This document shows, one piece after another, positions 29,725 to 40,455 of a stretch of 64,000 nucleotides of DNA. How positions within the stretch are numbered: position 1 is the stretch's first letter; the number at the start of each line of letters is the position of its first letter. The DNA comes from Staphylococcus americanisciuri. GTDB lineage: Bacteria > Bacillota > Bacilli > Staphylococcales > Staphylococcaceae. The notes under the pieces were generated by a model. The model made no database searches and had not been told where the DNA came from. It worked only from the letters and a program-made list of their open reading frames with translations. Location: assembly GCF_024814435.1 (NCBI RefSeq), contig NZ_JANUXY010000004.1:124001-188000 (forward strand), read 5' to 3'. The position numbers were made by a program, and so were the translations under genes.

Positions 29725-29814
29725 CTATTCAACGCTCATAATGTAAGCTATAATATTTGTATGCATAAATAAGGAACGAAATGTTTAAACAGTAAGTAGG
29801 AGAGGAGATTCATC

Positions 29815-31908
29815 ATGTCTCAAGAAAAAAAGGTTTTTAAAACGGAATGGGCAAACCAACCGTTAACAATAGAAACGGGACAATTAGCAAAACAAGCGAA
29901 CGGTGCTGTACTTGTTCGTTATGGCGACACAGTTGTTTTATCTACAGCAACAGCATCAAAAGAACCACGCGATGGGGACTTTTTTCCATTAACAGTTAAT
30001 TATGAAGAAAAAATGTATGCGGCAGGTAAAATTCCAGGCGGGTTCAAAAAACGCGAAGGACGTCCAAGCGATGAGGCCACATTGACAGCGCGTTTGATTG
30101 ACAGACCAATCCGTCCACTGTTCCCAGACGGTTATCGCCATGATGTTCAAATTATGAATATCGTATTAAGTGCAGATCCGAACTGTTCACCAGAAATGGC
30201 GGCAATGATTGGTTCATCTATGGCGTTAAGCTTATCAGATATTCCATTCCAAGGACCAATTGCAGGTGTGAATGTTGGTTATATTGATGGGGCATATGTA
30301 ATCAATCCAAACCTCGAGCAAAAGGAAGTATCACGCTTAGACCTTGAAGTAGCTGGTCATAAAGATGCGGTTAACATGGTTGAAGCAGGCGCGAGTGAAA
30401 TTACAGAAGCAGAGATGTTAGAAGCGATTCTTTTTGGTCATGAAGAAATCAAACGTTTATGTGCGTTCCAACAAGAGATTATCGATACAATGCAACCGGA
30501 GAAACAAGTGTTTGTACCGGAAGAAAAAGACCAAACATTGATTGATCGTGTAGTGGAATTAACACAGCAAGAAGGTTTAAACCAAGCGATTTTAACATTC
30601 GACAAACAAGAACGTGAAGCGAATTTAGATGCGATTAAAGAACGTGTTCTCGCGCAGTTTGAAGATGACGAAGATTCAGATAATGAAGCAGTGCTTAAAG
30701 AAGTCAATGCAACGATTAATAAGTTAATCAAAGAAGAAGTACGTCGCTTGATTGCAGATGAGAAGATTCGTCCGGATGGTCGTAAACCAGATGAGATTCG
30801 CCCATTATCTTCAGAAGTTGGCTTATTGCCACGTGCACATGGCTCAGGTCTATTCACACGTGGTCAAACTCAAGCGCTGTCTGTATTAACACTCGGCTCA
30901 ATTTCTGAATATCAACTGATTGACGGATTAGGCGAAGAAGAACAAAAACGCTTTATGCATCACTATAACTTCCCAAACTTCTCAGTAGGTGAGACGGGCC
31001 CTGTACGTGCACCAGGTCGTCGTGAAATTGGTCATGGTGCTTTAGGTGAGCGTGCATTGAGATATATTATTCCAGATGAAAAAACATTCCCTTACACAGT
31101 GCGTATTGTGAGTGAAGTTTTAGAATCAAATGGTTCTTCATCACAAGCATCTATCTGTGGTTCAACACTTGCATTGATGGATGCAGGGGTACCTATTAAA
31201 GCTCCAGTAGCTGGTATTGCAATGGGCTTAGTAACACGTGAAGAAAGTTACACTATCCTAACAGACATTCAAGGTATGGAAGATGCGTTAGGTGATATGG
31301 ACTTTAAAGTAGCGGGTACGAAAGACGGTATTACAGCGATCCAAATGGATATTAAAATTGATGGTTTAACTAAAGAAGTGATTGAAGAAGCATTGGAACA
31401 AGCACGCAAAGGACGTCTTGCAATTCTTGACCATATGTTATCAGTAATTAGTCAACCACGTTCTGAATTAAGTGCATATGCGCCAAAAGTTGAAATCATG
31501 ACAATCAAACCTGAAAAGATTCGTGATGTTATCGGGCCAGGTGGTAAACAAATCAATGAAATTATCGACGCAACAGGTGTTAAACTAGATATCGAACAAG
31601 ATGGTACAGTTTACATTGGTTCAGTGGATCAAGCGATGATTGATCAAGCACGTGCATGGATTGAAAGTATCGTACGTGAAGCGGAAGTGGGTCAAGTTTA
31701 TGATGCAAAAGTGAAACGTATCGAAAAATTTGGTGCGTTTGTTGAATTGTTCCCAGGTAAAGATGCTTTAGTACACATCTCACAAATTTCAAAAGAGCGT
31801 ATCGATAAAGTAGAAGATAAATTGGCAATCGGTGATACCCTTAAAGTTAAAGTCACTGAAATCGACAAACAAGGTCGTGTCAATGCGTCACATAAAGTTC
31901 TGTTATAG
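29815..31908 (+). CDS. pnp: Polyribonucleotide nucleotidyltransferase (PNPase)
   Basis: Phosphorolytic 3'-5' exoribonuclease. Two RNase PH domains flank an all-helical linker: the first has [17 protein letters not shown], the second [10 protein letters not shown] domain (I-G-P-G-G-K-Q-I-N) and a C-terminal S1 domain (K-F-G-A-F-V-E) follow. It is 697 residues. A TATAAT hexamer at 29749-29754 suggests its own promoter. RNase J2 is encoded next and RNase Y at 45381, so three RNA-decay enzymes lie in this window. Confidence 0.98.
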   Translation: MSQEKKVFKTEWANQPLTIETGQLAKQANGAVLVRYGDTVVLSTATASKEPRDGDFFPLTVNYEEKMYAAGKIPGGFKKREGRPSDEATLTARLIDRPIRPLFPDGYRHDVQIMNIVLSADPNCSPEMAAMIGSSMALSLSDIPFQGPIAGVNVGYIDGAYVINPNLEQKEVSRLDLEVAGHKDAVNMVEAGASEITEAEMLEAILFGHEEIKRLCAFQQEIIDTMQPEKQVFVPEEKDQTLIDRVVELTQQEGLNQAILTFDKQEREANLDAIKERVLAQFEDDEDSDNEAVLKEVNATINKLIKEEVRRLIADEKIRPDGRKPDEIRPLSSEVGLLPRAHGSGLFTRGQTQALSVLTLGSISEYQLIDGLGEEEQKRFMHHYNFPNFSVGETGPVRAPGRREIGHGALGERALRYIIPDEKTFPYTVRIVSEVLESNGSSSQASICGSTLALMDAGVPIKAPVAGIAMGLVTREESYTILTDIQGMEDALGDMDFKVAGTKDGITAIQMDIKIDGLTKEVIEEALEQARKGRLAILDHMLSVISQPRSELSAYAPKVEIMTIKPEKIRDVIGPGGKQINEIIDATGVKLDIEQDGTVYIGSVDQAMIDQARAWIESIVREAEVGQVYDAKVKRIEKFGAFVELFPGKDALVHISQISKERIDKVEDKLAIGDTLKVKVTEIDKQGRVNASHKVLL

Positions 31909-31929
31909 GTACAATAAATAATTTATATA

Positions 31930-31974
31930 AAAACAGACAAATGAGAGGCTGTTAAGCGCATTTGTCTGTTTTTT
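31930..31974 (+). terminator. Terminator after pnp
   Basis: Left arm AAACAGACAAATG and right arm CATTTGTCTGTTT form a 13-bp stem around a 15-base loop, followed by a T run. Confidence 0.9.
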
Positions 31975-32252
31975 GGACTGTTCAATAGTATCGCTGATGG
32001 TATTACGACTAAAAATTATAAAATATTGTGATTACGATACTGATTATAGTGGTTAATGGGTTTTCTGTCCGAAAGAATTACAATGTTTGGGATAAGATTG
32101 GTGATGATGATTAATTACAAATTAGAGATATAAGAGAGAATTAATCGTTTATTTTGTAATGGATTCTTTAACAGTGTACAGAGTTGTTAATATCTACTAT
32201 AATAAAGTATGACTGTAATATGGACGGGTTATATTTATTAGGAGGTAACATT
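31975..32252. other. pnp-rnjB intergenic region
   Basis: About 280 bases with no gene. A TATAAT hexamer at 32198-32203 with TGTACA 17 bases upstream may be the rnjB promoter. GGAGG (32241-32245) is the rnjB ribosome site. Nothing else was recognised. Confidence 0.4.
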
Positions 32253-33926
32253 TTGAATTTAGTAAAAAAGAAAAATAAAAATATACGCATTATTCCACTC
32301 GGCGGCGTCGGTGAAATTGCCAAAAATATGTATATTGTTGAAGTCGATGATGAGATGTTCATGTTGGATGCGGGACTCAAGTTCCCAGAAGATGAAATGC
32401 TCGGTATTGATATCGTAATACCAGACATCCAATATGTTATTGAGAATAAGCATAAGTTGAAAGGGATTTTCTTAACACATGGTCACGAACATGCTATTGG
32501 TGCTGTAACGTATGTGTTAGAACAAGTCGAGGCGCCAGTGTATGGTTCTAAGTTAACAATTGGATTGATTAAAGAGAATATGCGTGTACGTCAAATCGAT
32601 AAAAAAATCCGCTACTATGTCGTAAATAATGAATCTGTCATGCGCTTTAAGAATGTGAACGTGACGTTCTTCAATACAACGCATAGTATCCCAGATAGTT
32701 TAGGTGTATGTATTCATACGTCATACGGTGCAATTGTGTATACAGGTGAATTCAAGTTTGACCAAAGTTTACACGGTCATTATGCGCCTGATTTGAAAAA
32801 GATGGCAGAGATTGGTGATGATGGTGTTTTTGCACTGTTAAGTGATTCTACAGAAGCGGAAAAACCTGGCTATAACACGCCTGAAAATGTAATTGAAAGT
32901 CATATGTTTGATGCCTTTACCAAAGCGCAAGGACGTATTATTGTGTCTTGCTATGCGTCTAACTTTATTCGCATTCAACAAGTGCTAAACATCGCAAGCA
33001 AACTGAACCGTAAAGTATCATTCTTGGGGCGTTCTCTTGAAAGTTCATTCAGTATTGCGCGTAAAATGGGCTACTTCAACATTCCTAAAGATTTATTAAT
33101 TCCAATTAATGAAGTTGAAAATTATCCAAAAAATGAAGTGATTATTATTGCAACAGGCATGCAAGGTGAACCTGTTGAAGCATTGAATCAAATGGCACAA
33201 AACAAACATAAAATTATGAACATCCAACGTGGGGACTCTGTATTCTTAGCTATTACAGCTTCAGCGAATATGGAAGTAATCATTGGAGATACGTTGAATG
33301 AACTTGCTCGAGCTGGAGCAATTGTCATTCCGAATAACAAAAAAATCCATGCATCAAGTCACGGTTGTATGGAAGAACTCAAATTAATGTTGAATATGAT
33401 GAAACCAGAGTATTTCATTCCAGTTCAAGGTGAGTTTAAAATGCAAATTGCACACGCTAAGCTTGCGAGTGAAGCAGGTGTTGCAGCAGAAAAAATATTC
33501 TTGGTAGAGTCCGGCGATGTTATCAACTTTGATGGTGAAGATATGACATTGAATGAAAAAGTGAATGCAGGCAATGTCTTGATAGATGGTATTGGTGTTG
33601 GTGACGTAGGTAATATTGTATTACGCGACCGTCATTTATTAGCGGAAGATGGTATTTTCATTGCTGTTGTTACGCTTGATCCGAAAAATCGACGTATTGC
33701 TGCAGGTCCTGAAATACAATCACGTGGTTTTGTTTATGTCCGTGAAAGTGAGGCATTGCTTAAAGAAGCAGAAGAGAAAGTCCGTGAAATTGTAGAAGCG
33801 GGTCTACAAGAAAAACGCATCGAGTGGTCAGAAATTAAGCAAAATATGCGCGATCAAATCAGTAAGTTGTTATTTGAAAGTACGCGCAGACGTCCAATGA
33901 TTATTCCAGTTATTTCTGAAATTTAA
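32253..33926 (+). CDS. rnjB: Ribonuclease J2
   Basis: Metallo-beta-lactamase/beta-CASP ribonuclease that partners RNase J1 in 5' decay and rRNA processing. TTG 32253 behind GGAGG is chosen: it gives 557 residues, the S. aureus J2 length, and the natural N-terminus M-N-L-V-K-K-K-N-K. The metal motif reads H76-G-H78-E-H-A instead of H-x-H-x-D-H, so the Asp and last His are lost, consistent with J2 being weakly active or structural. The beta-CASP domain and C-terminal domain are intact to V-I-S-E-I. Confidence 0.94.
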   Translation: MNLVKKKNKNIRIIPLGGVGEIAKNMYIVEVDDEMFMLDAGLKFPEDEMLGIDIVIPDIQYVIENKHKLKGIFLTHGHEHAIGAVTYVLEQVEAPVYGSKLTIGLIKENMRVRQIDKKIRYYVVNNESVMRFKNVNVTFFNTTHSIPDSLGVCIHTSYGAIVYTGEFKFDQSLHGHYAPDLKKMAEIGDDGVFALLSDSTEAEKPGYNTPENVIESHMFDAFTKAQGRIIVSCYASNFIRIQQVLNIASKLNRKVSFLGRSLESSFSIARKMGYFNIPKDLLIPINEVENYPKNEVIIIATGMQGEPVEALNQMAQNKHKIMNIQRGDSVFLAITASANMEVIIGDTLNELARAGAIVIPNNKKIHASSHGCMEELKLMLNMMKPEYFIPVQGEFKMQIAHAKLASEAGVAAEKIFLVESGDVINFDGEDMTLNEKVNAGNVLIDGIGVGDVGNIVLRDRHLLAEDGIFIAVVTLDPKNRRIAAGPEIQSRGFVYVRESEALLKEAEEKVREIVEAGLQEKRIEWSEIKQNMRDQISKLLFESTRRRPMIIPVISEI

Positions 33927-33956
33927 CTTATTGATGCGTTCAATCGTATGATCGTT

Positions 33957-34016
33957 AAAAAACGAATCTTACTCTTTGAAATGTTTAATTGTTTTGAAGA
34001 GCAGATTCGCTTTTTT
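33957..34016 (+). terminator. Terminator after rnjB
   Basis: A long imperfect stem: AACGAATCT with ACTCTT on the left pairs with AAGAGCAGATTCG on the right, followed by six T. Confidence 0.85.
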
Positions 34017-34065
34017 ACATCACGCATAGATACATATTATGAAGGAAAGAAGCAGGTGACGATGT

Positions 34066-36417
34066 ATGGCGCAAACGAAAAAGCGTAAACCCAAAACTTC
34101 GCGCGGTAGAAAACGTACGCCTAAGAAGAAGCAAAAAGATTCACCATTACGCTTTATCATAGCAATTGCTGTTGTGATCATGATGATGCTTGGAATTTTT
34201 CAACTAGGCTTAATCGGTGTTGCCATCGACAGTTTTTTTAATTACTTATTTGGTCTTACACGCTACTTAACTTATGTTTTAATTTTATTGGCGACTGGCT
34301 TTTTAGCATATAATGGCAAACTTCCCAAAACAAGACGTGTGCCAGGCAGTGTTTTGTTGCAAGTCGCACTACTATTTGTTGCCCAATTATATTTTCGTGT
34401 TGTAGGTGGTATCCAAGCTCAGCGCGAACCTGTGTTGTCATATGTGTTCAATCAATATGATAAAGGCGGATTTCCGAATTTTGGTGGGGGTGTTTTAGGT
34501 TATTATCTTATCTCATTATTTTCACCTCTTATTTCATTGGCAGGTGTTGTTTTATTAACGATTCTATTATTGGTTTCTAGTGTGATACTGTTGTTGAAAA
34601 AACGACATCGTGACGTTGTAAAAATATGGTTTGAGAAGTTCAAACAAATTGTTACAAATGCTTCTTTTAAAATGACAAAAGTAAGGGAACAGCGACGTCT
34701 GGCACAGAATGAGAAGAAAGAAAGCAAGCGTCAACAGCGAGAAGCACAAGAAACAGCACCGATTGATGTGAGTGATTTTCCAGAAGTTGAACATAATGAG
34801 CAAATAGATGATACGCCGTCTATACCTATCCTGAGACATCAAGCGTCACGTGAACTAGAGACTTACGAGGATAATTCGGCAGCGACAAAACCAAGCGAGA
34901 ATGATTTGACTCGGTCACAAAAATTGAAGCAGGCTGAAGCAGCAGATAGCGATGATACACAAGCAGAAGGTTCAATCACCGACGCAGGGGAAATTGAGAA
35001 TCAAGCGTATCAACTGCCACCGTTCTCATTGTTGAATCCACCGAAAAAACAACAAGCTATTGCTAAAGCTGATGTACAGCGCAAAGGGAAGTTATTAGAA
35101 ACGACATTGAAAAATTTTGGTGTCAATGCCAAAGTGACACAGATTCGAATTGGACCAGCAGTGACACAATATGAAATTCAACCTGCACAAGGTGTCAAGG
35201 TAAGTCGAATTGTCAATTTGCATAGCGACTTAGCATTAGCACTTGCCGCTAAAGATATTCGTATAGAAGCACCTATTCCAGGTAAGTCAGCGGTGGGGAT
35301 TGAAGTGCCAAATGATCAGATTTCACTTGTGACTTTGAAAGAAGTACTTGATGAGAAGTTTCCAGCTGCGAACAAACTTGAAGTCGCACTAGGACGCGAT
35401 ATATCTGGAGAGCCGATTACGGCGGAGTTGGACAAAATGCCACACTTACTCGTTGCAGGCTCAACGGGGAGTGGTAAGTCTGTCTGTATCAATGGCATGA
35501 TTACAAGTATACTATTAAATGCAAAACCGCATGAAGTTAAGTTGATGATGATAGACCCTAAAATGGTAGAATTGAACGTCTACAACGGCATCCCACATTT
35601 GCTCACACCGGTTGTAACCAATCCACATAAAGCGGCACAAGCACTTGAAAAGGTTGTAGCTGAGATGGAACGTCGTTATGATTTATTCCAACATTCTGGC
35701 ACACGAAACATCAAAGGGTATAATGCATACATTGAACAACAGAATAAAGCGTTAGATGAAAAACACCCACTCTTACCATATATTGTGGTAATTGTAGATG
35801 AATTAGCTGATCTGATGATGGTGGCAGGAAAAGATGTTGAAACAGCCATTACACGTATTACGCAGATGGCACGAGCAGCTGGGATACACTTGATTATTGC
35901 AACACAAAGACCGTCAGTTGATGTGATTACAGGTCTCATCAAAAATAACATACCATCTCGCATTGCCTTTGCAGTGAGTTCGCAAACGGATTCTCGTACT
36001 ATTATTGATAGTGGTGGTGCTGAAAAGCTTTTAGGCAAAGGAGACATGTTATTTATTAAAAATGGTGGTTCAACGCGCACACGTGTTCAAGGTGCTTTTC
36101 TTAGTGATGGTGAAGTACAAAAAGTAGTGGATTATGTTGTGGCGCAACAGCGCGCGAACTACGTGAAAGAGATGACACCTGACGCACAAACTGAGGAAGC
36201 AGGAACCGAAAGTGATGATCCACTTTATAAAGAAGCGTATCTATTTGTGATTGAGCAGCAAAAAGCGAGTACATCACTGTTACAACGTCAATTTCGCATA
36301 GGTTATAATCGGGCTTCTCGCATTATGGACGATCTGGAGCGCAATCAAGTCATCGGTCCTCAAAAAGGTAGTAAGCCAAGACAAATATTAGTTGATTTAA
36401 ATGATAATGAGGTGTAA
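34066..36417 (+). CDS. ftsK: DNA translocase FtsK/SpoIIIE
   Basis: Septum-associated motor that clears chromosomal DNA from the closing division site. A basic N-terminus leads to about four to five membrane helices (residues 25-180), a charged low-complexity linker (about 200-320), then the RecA-like motor with Walker A G-S-T-G-S-G-K-S at 465-472 and Walker [10 protein letters not shown]. The C-terminal winged-helix gamma domain (residues about 720-783) has [16 protein letters not shown], which reads KOPS/SRS-type DNA. At 783 residues it is the SpoIIIE-like paralogue beside ymf genes. Confidence 0.95.
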   Translation: MAQTKKRKPKTSRGRKRTPKKKQKDSPLRFIIAIAVVIMMMLGIFQLGLIGVAIDSFFNYLFGLTRYLTYVLILLATGFLAYNGKLPKTRRVPGSVLLQVALLFVAQLYFRVVGGIQAQREPVLSYVFNQYDKGGFPNFGGGVLGYYLISLFSPLISLAGVVLLTILLLVSSVILLLKKRHRDVVKIWFEKFKQIVTNASFKMTKVREQRRLAQNEKKESKRQQREAQETAPIDVSDFPEVEHNEQIDDTPSIPILRHQASRELETYEDNSAATKPSENDLTRSQKLKQAEAADSDDTQAEGSITDAGEIENQAYQLPPFSLLNPPKKQQAIAKADVQRKGKLLETTLKNFGVNAKVTQIRIGPAVTQYEIQPAQGVKVSRIVNLHSDLALALAAKDIRIEAPIPGKSAVGIEVPNDQISLVTLKEVLDEKFPAANKLEVALGRDISGEPITAELDKMPHLLVAGSTGSGKSVCINGMITSILLNAKPHEVKLMMIDPKMVELNVYNGIPHLLTPVVTNPHKAAQALEKVVAEMERRYDLFQHSGTRNIKGYNAYIEQQNKALDEKHPLLPYIVVIVDELADLMMVAGKDVETAITRITQMARAAGIHLIIATQRPSVDVITGLIKNNIPSRIAFAVSSQTDSRTIIDSGGAEKLLGKGDMLFIKNGGSTRTRVQGAFLSDGEVQKVVDYVVAQQRANYVKEMTPDAQTEEAGTESDDPLYKEAYLFVIEQQKASTSLLQRQFRIGYNRASRIMDDLERNQVIGPQKGSKPRQILVDLNDNEV

Positions 36418-36419
36418 AT

Positions 36420-37136
36420 GTGTCCATTAATCCTGACGTGAATAAAGTAAAAGAATGGATTTTAACAGAAATCGATAAGCAGCAGTTAAAGCCAGGAGAA
36501 TCATTGCCAAGTCTGTTGTCTATGGCGCGTGCATGTGACGTTAAAACAGATGATGTACAAGGTGCCATCCACGAATTAGTGACAGAGCAAATTGTGAGTG
36601 AGAACTTTGAAGAAGGTGTGCGTGTCAAACAATCGCAACCTTTCTTCTATCCGCTTGATGAGCTCATGAGTGTTGGACAGATGATTACGGATAAAGGCTA
36701 TCGTGAAGGAACAGTATTTTTAAGTTTAGATGAAGAAGTAGCATCATGTGACGATTGTCGAGTGATGAATCTTCCAGAAGGTGCGATTATTACTGTTATT
36801 GAGCGAATTCGTACCGCAGATGATCAACCGGTAGTATATTGTTTAGACAAAGTATCAGAGAATGTGTTGCAATATTTCTGCACACATAACCAACAGACTT
36901 CCATACTTAAAGCGATTGAAAAAGAGACGCAGCAGACGATCACATATGCGGAAACAGAGATAGAGACAGTTAGCTATGAGCCCTATATTTCAGAGGCATT
37001 AGATGCGGACCCGCATGAAGGTTTAATGCTGTTAAGACAAGTGCACTATACAACAGAAGGTAGACCAGTGTTATATTCACTGAATTATTTCAAAGGTAGC
37101 CTTGTCAAGTTTCGCACGGTAAGGAAGCGTTTATAA
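36420..37136 (+). CDS. GntR/HutC family transcriptional regulator (YmfC-like)
   Basis: A 238-residue regulator starting at GTG 36420, only two bases after the ftsK stop, so probably in the same transcript. The N-terminal winged helix contains L-P-S-L-L-S-M-A-R-A-C-D-V-K-T-D-D-V, and a UTRA-type effector domain fills the rest (E-R-I-R-T-A-D-x-x-P-V at about 125, then R-P-V-L-Y-S-x-N-Y at the end). The ligand is unknown; position matches B. subtilis ymfC. Helix-turn-helix residues differ from canonical GntR, so DNA binding is inferred. Confidence 0.82.
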   Translation: MSINPDVNKVKEWILTEIDKQQLKPGESLPSLLSMARACDVKTDDVQGAIHELVTEQIVSENFEEGVRVKQSQPFFYPLDELMSVGQMITDKGYREGTVFLSLDEEVASCDDCRVMNLPEGAIITVIERIRTADDQPVVYCLDKVSENVLQYFCTHNQQTSILKAIEKETQQTITYAETEIETVSYEPYISEALDADPHEGLMLLRQVHYTTEGRPVLYSLNYFKGSLVKFRTVRKRL

Positions 37137-37162
37137 GATTAAAAATAAAAGGAGAGAGGTAT

Positions 37163-38428
37163 ATGGATTTGCATTCAAATGTACCGATTCATGTGATGCC
37201 GACTGATAAATTTAAAACAACAACGATTGCCTTTAAATTTATGGCACCACTTGATATCGAAACGATGACGGCACGATCATTACTCAGCAAAATGCTTGTA
37301 CGAGTAACGGAGAAATATCCAACTGATAAAGCATTCAACCAGCATTTATCGTATTTATATGGTGCTTATTTGAATAGTAATGTATCAAAATTTAAGGATT
37401 GCCACGTGATCACGATAAGTTTAGAAATCGTGAACGAACGATATTTACCAGATGAATTGTCACTTGTTGATGAGGGGATTCAATTGTTGAAAGAAGTCAT
37501 TCTAAATCCACTTGTACAAAATCAGCAGTTTGATGAAACTTTCTTAGAACAAGAAAAGCGTTTATTGCAAAACAAACTTATTGCGATTGAAGATAATAAA
37601 ACACAACTATCCTATTTACAATTACTAAAATATATGTTTGGTGATCAACCATATCGATACCCGGCAGTTGGGCAGCTTGAGCAATTGGAACATATTACAG
37701 CACAAAGTTTATATCATACATATCAAAATATGCTCAGTCATGATAATTGTTCTATCTATGTCGTTGGGAATGTTGATAAGGATTATATCAGTGCCAAACT
37801 AGCAGATACATTTAACGTGCAATCATTTACATATCGTCCGTCACAAGATAATTATCCAATTAATCCCCAACAAGCTGTGAATGAAGTTGTTGAAACAGCA
37901 GATGTTGATCAGACGAAATTAAATATGGGTTTTCGCTTTCCAACACAGTATGGTGCTACTGATTATCCTGCGTTGATTGTCTTTAACATGATGTTTGGGG
38001 CTGATCCATCTTCTGTTCTGTTTAGTGAAGTGCGTGAAAAGCAAAGTTTGGCATATTCTATTCATTCACAAATTGATGGCAAAAATGGCTATCTTTTTGT
38101 ATTAAGTGGTGTGTCTAGTGACGCTTATGAAGCTGCTAAAAATACGATCATTGCTGCGTTCGAGCAGTTCAAAATAGGGAACTTTACTGATGAAAAAATG
38201 GCATTAGCTAAAAAGATTATTTTATCGCATCGCAAAGAACTGAAGGATCGCCCAAAACAAATGATTGAATTAATGCACAATCAAATTTTGATAGAAGATC
38301 CACAGTCTGAAGCTGATTTTATTGCGGGGATTGAAGCGGTGACAAAAGCAGATATTCAAGCATTATGTCAACACGCACAACTGGATACTATTTATATTAT
38401 GACAAAGGCGGTGAATGAAGATGCATAA
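37163..38428 (+). CDS. M16 family peptidase-like protein lacking zinc motif (YmfF-like)
   Basis: A 421-residue pitrilysin-fold protein. The H-x-x-E-H zinc motif expected near residue 60 is not present; that region reads A-F-N-Q-H-L-S-Y-L-Y-G, so this is likely the non-catalytic half of an M16 heterodimer. The C-terminal half has V-R-E-K-Q-S-L-A-Y-S and Y-L-F-V, typical substrate-binding text. It starts behind GGAGAGAGG and its end overlaps the next M16 gene by 14 bases, consistent with a stoichiometric pair. The substrate is unknown. Confidence 0.85.
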   Translation: MDLHSNVPIHVMPTDKFKTTTIAFKFMAPLDIETMTARSLLSKMLVRVTEKYPTDKAFNQHLSYLYGAYLNSNVSKFKDCHVITISLEIVNERYLPDELSLVDEGIQLLKEVILNPLVQNQQFDETFLEQEKRLLQNKLIAIEDNKTQLSYLQLLKYMFGDQPYRYPAVGQLEQLEHITAQSLYHTYQNMLSHDNCSIYVVGNVDKDYISAKLADTFNVQSFTYRPSQDNYPINPQQAVNEVVETADVDQTKLNMGFRFPTQYGATDYPALIVFNMMFGADPSSVLFSEVREKQSLAYSIHSQIDGKNGYLFVLSGVSSDAYEAAKNTIIAAFEQFKIGNFTDEKMALAKKIILSHRKELKDRPKQMIELMHNQILIEDPQSEADFIAGIEAVTKADIQALCQHAQLDTIYIMTKAVNEDA

Positions 38429-39710
38429 AACATATTATCAACAAATTGATGAAACAGTTTATCAAGCACAGCTAGACAATGGTCTAACGCTCTTTGTGAT
38501 ACCTAAACCAGGCTTTCAAAAAACATTCGTCACATACACAACGCAGTTTGGTTCTCTTGATTCACGTTTTAAGCCGCATCAATCAGATGATTTTGTCACA
38601 GTTCCAGATGGTGTTGCCCACTTTTTAGAACACAAGTTGTTTGAAAAGGAGGAGGGTGACTTATTTACCGAGTTTGCAGAACATGACGCACAAGTCAATG
38701 CGTTTACAAGTTTTGACCGTACAAGTTATCTGTTTAGTGCAACTGATTATATTGATGACAATATTTTACGTCTATTAAAAATGGTGGAGTCTCCATACTT
38801 TTCAGAAGCATCTGTTGAAAAGGAAAAAGGGATTATCGCAGAAGAAATCAAAATGTATCAAGAACAACCTGGCTATCGATTGATGTTCAATACATTGCGT
38901 GGTTTATACCATCAACATCCTGTGAAAGTGGATATTGCAGGTAGCGTTGAGAGTATCTATGAGATTACGAAAGATGACTTATACTTATGTTATGAGACTT
39001 TCTACCATCCATCTAATATGGTGTTGTATGTTGTTGGTGATGTTGATCCCCAACATATATATGAACTTGTTAAGTCTCACGAAGATGCACGGCATATTGT
39101 AGCACAGCCTGAGATTGTAAGAGATCCATTACATGAACCATATGAGATTGTAGAAGCTGAAGTTCGTGAAGCCTTACCTGTAAAATCGCCGCGATTAATG
39201 TTAGGTTTTAAAAATCGTCAGCAAAATGTTTCGAATCGCCAACGTGTTCAAGAAGATATTGAAATGTCATTTTTCTTTGAATTGGTTTTGGGCGAAGAGA
39301 CTGAATTTTATCAATCATTGCTCAATCAACATTTAATTGATACAACGTTTAGCTATCAATCAGTCATTGAATCGAGTTACAGCTTTTCAGTCATTACTTC
39401 GACGACAGATAAACCTGATGAACTGAAGAAGGCATTGTTATCAGAATTGAAAGCTTGTGTTGGACAACTGAAAGACCAAGAAGCGTTTGAGTTATTGAAA
39501 CGTCAATTTATTGGTGAATATATTTCAAGTTTAAACTCACCAGAATATATAGCAAATCAAGCGACGAAGTATCATTTTGAGGGAATTATGTTATTCGACT
39601 TGTTGACAATTATGGATGAGATTAACTTGACGTCGGTAAATGAAACGGTGCGTCAACGTTTAGACTTATCACAAGTAGTGGATAGTCGCTTGGAGTTGAA
39701 GACGTCATGA
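38415..39710 (+). CDS. M16 family zinc peptidase (YmfH-like), catalytic partner
   Basis: A 431-residue M16 peptidase with the inverted zinc motif H69-F-L-E72-H73 and the downstream E-E-I zinc-ligand region (E-K-G-I-I-A-E-E-I-K-M-Y). It would pair with the zinc-less protein encoded just upstream to form a closed peptide-degrading chamber. The 14-base overlap with the upstream gene and 4-base overlap with the downstream SDR suggest coupled translation. No export signal is seen, so it should act in the cytoplasm. Natural substrates are unknown. Confidence 0.88.
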   Translation: MKMHKTYYQQIDETVYQAQLDNGLTLFVIPKPGFQKTFVTYTTQFGSLDSRFKPHQSDDFVTVPDGVAHFLEHKLFEKEEGDLFTEFAEHDAQVNAFTSFDRTSYLFSATDYIDDNILRLLKMVESPYFSEASVEKEKGIIAEEIKMYQEQPGYRLMFNTLRGLYHQHPVKVDIAGSVESIYEITKDDLYLCYETFYHPSNMVLYVVGDVDPQHIYELVKSHEDARHIVAQPEIVRDPLHEPYEIVEAEVREALPVKSPRLMLGFKNRQQNVSNRQRVQEDIEMSFFFELVLGEETEFYQSLLNQHLIDTTFSYQSVIESSYSFSVITSTTDKPDELKKALLSELKACVGQLKDQEAFELLKRQFIGEYISSLNSPEYIANQATKYHFEGIMLFDLLTIMDEINLTSVNETVRQRLDLSQVVDSRLELKTS

Positions 39711-40408
39711 AAGCACTTGTTGTAGGTGGTTCAGGGACGATAGGTCGTGCTATTGTGCATGACCTTCTTTCGCGTGGTTATGAAGTGATTTTGACTTATC
39801 ATAGTGCGTCTCTTGAGCAACTAGAAGCACTATATGAAGGACAACCGGTACAAATGTTTCAGCTGGATGTATCACAAACCATCGATTTCGACCAATTAAC
39901 ATTTATTCAAAATCTTGATGCATTTATCTACGTTAGTGGTAAGAGTTTATTTGGTATGTTACAAGATATGACGGATAGTCAAATAGACGAAACTTATCGT
40001 ATTAATGTCTATAATTTAATCAAGCTGAGTCAATATTTCGTTGATCAACTCATATTACGTCCGCATGGCCGCATTGTTGTGATTTCGTCCATTTGGGGAG
40101 AAACAGGCGCAAGCTTTGAGACAATCTATTCTACAATGAAAGCAGCACAACTTGGCTTTGTGAAGGCATTGAGCAAAGAGCTAGCAATGACGAATGTAAC
40201 AGTGAATGGGATTGCTCCCGGGGCGGTGTCAGGTGCAATGAGTGATCAGTTGAATGATGAAGATATGGCAATGTTATTAGAAACATTGCCACAAAATCGA
40301 CTTGTGCAACCTGAAGAAGTAGCGCATGTGGTGGCGCACTTGCTGTCTCCTTTATCACAAAGTATTACAGGTACCGTACAACGTATTAATGGTGGCTGGT
40401 ATGTATAA
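39707..40408 (+). CDS. SDR family oxidoreductase (YmfI-like)
   Basis: A 233-residue short-chain dehydrogenase/reductase. The NAD(P) motif G-G-S-G-T-I-G is at residues 7-13; the catalytic Ser region is V-I-S-S-I-W-G, and Tyr/Lys are in Y-S-T-M-K at about residues 142-146. G-I-A-P-G-A-V follows. It resembles FabG but sits in the conserved ymf cluster, so a role in that cluster rather than fatty-acid synthesis is more likely. The substrate is unknown. Its ATG overlaps the upstream TGA. Confidence 0.88.
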   Translation: MKALVVGGSGTIGRAIVHDLLSRGYEVILTYHSASLEQLEALYEGQPVQMFQLDVSQTIDFDQLTFIQNLDAFIYVSGKSLFGMLQDMTDSQIDETYRINVYNLIKLSQYFVDQLILRPHGRIVVISSIWGETGASFETIYSTMKAAQLGFVKALSKELAMTNVTVNGIAPGAVSGAMSDQLNDEDMAMLLETLPQNRLVQPEEVAHVVAHLLSPLSQSITGTVQRINGGWYV

Positions 40409-40455
40409 TTGATATAATACGAACAAAGAGTTAGCGCTTTAAGGGGTGAGCACAT

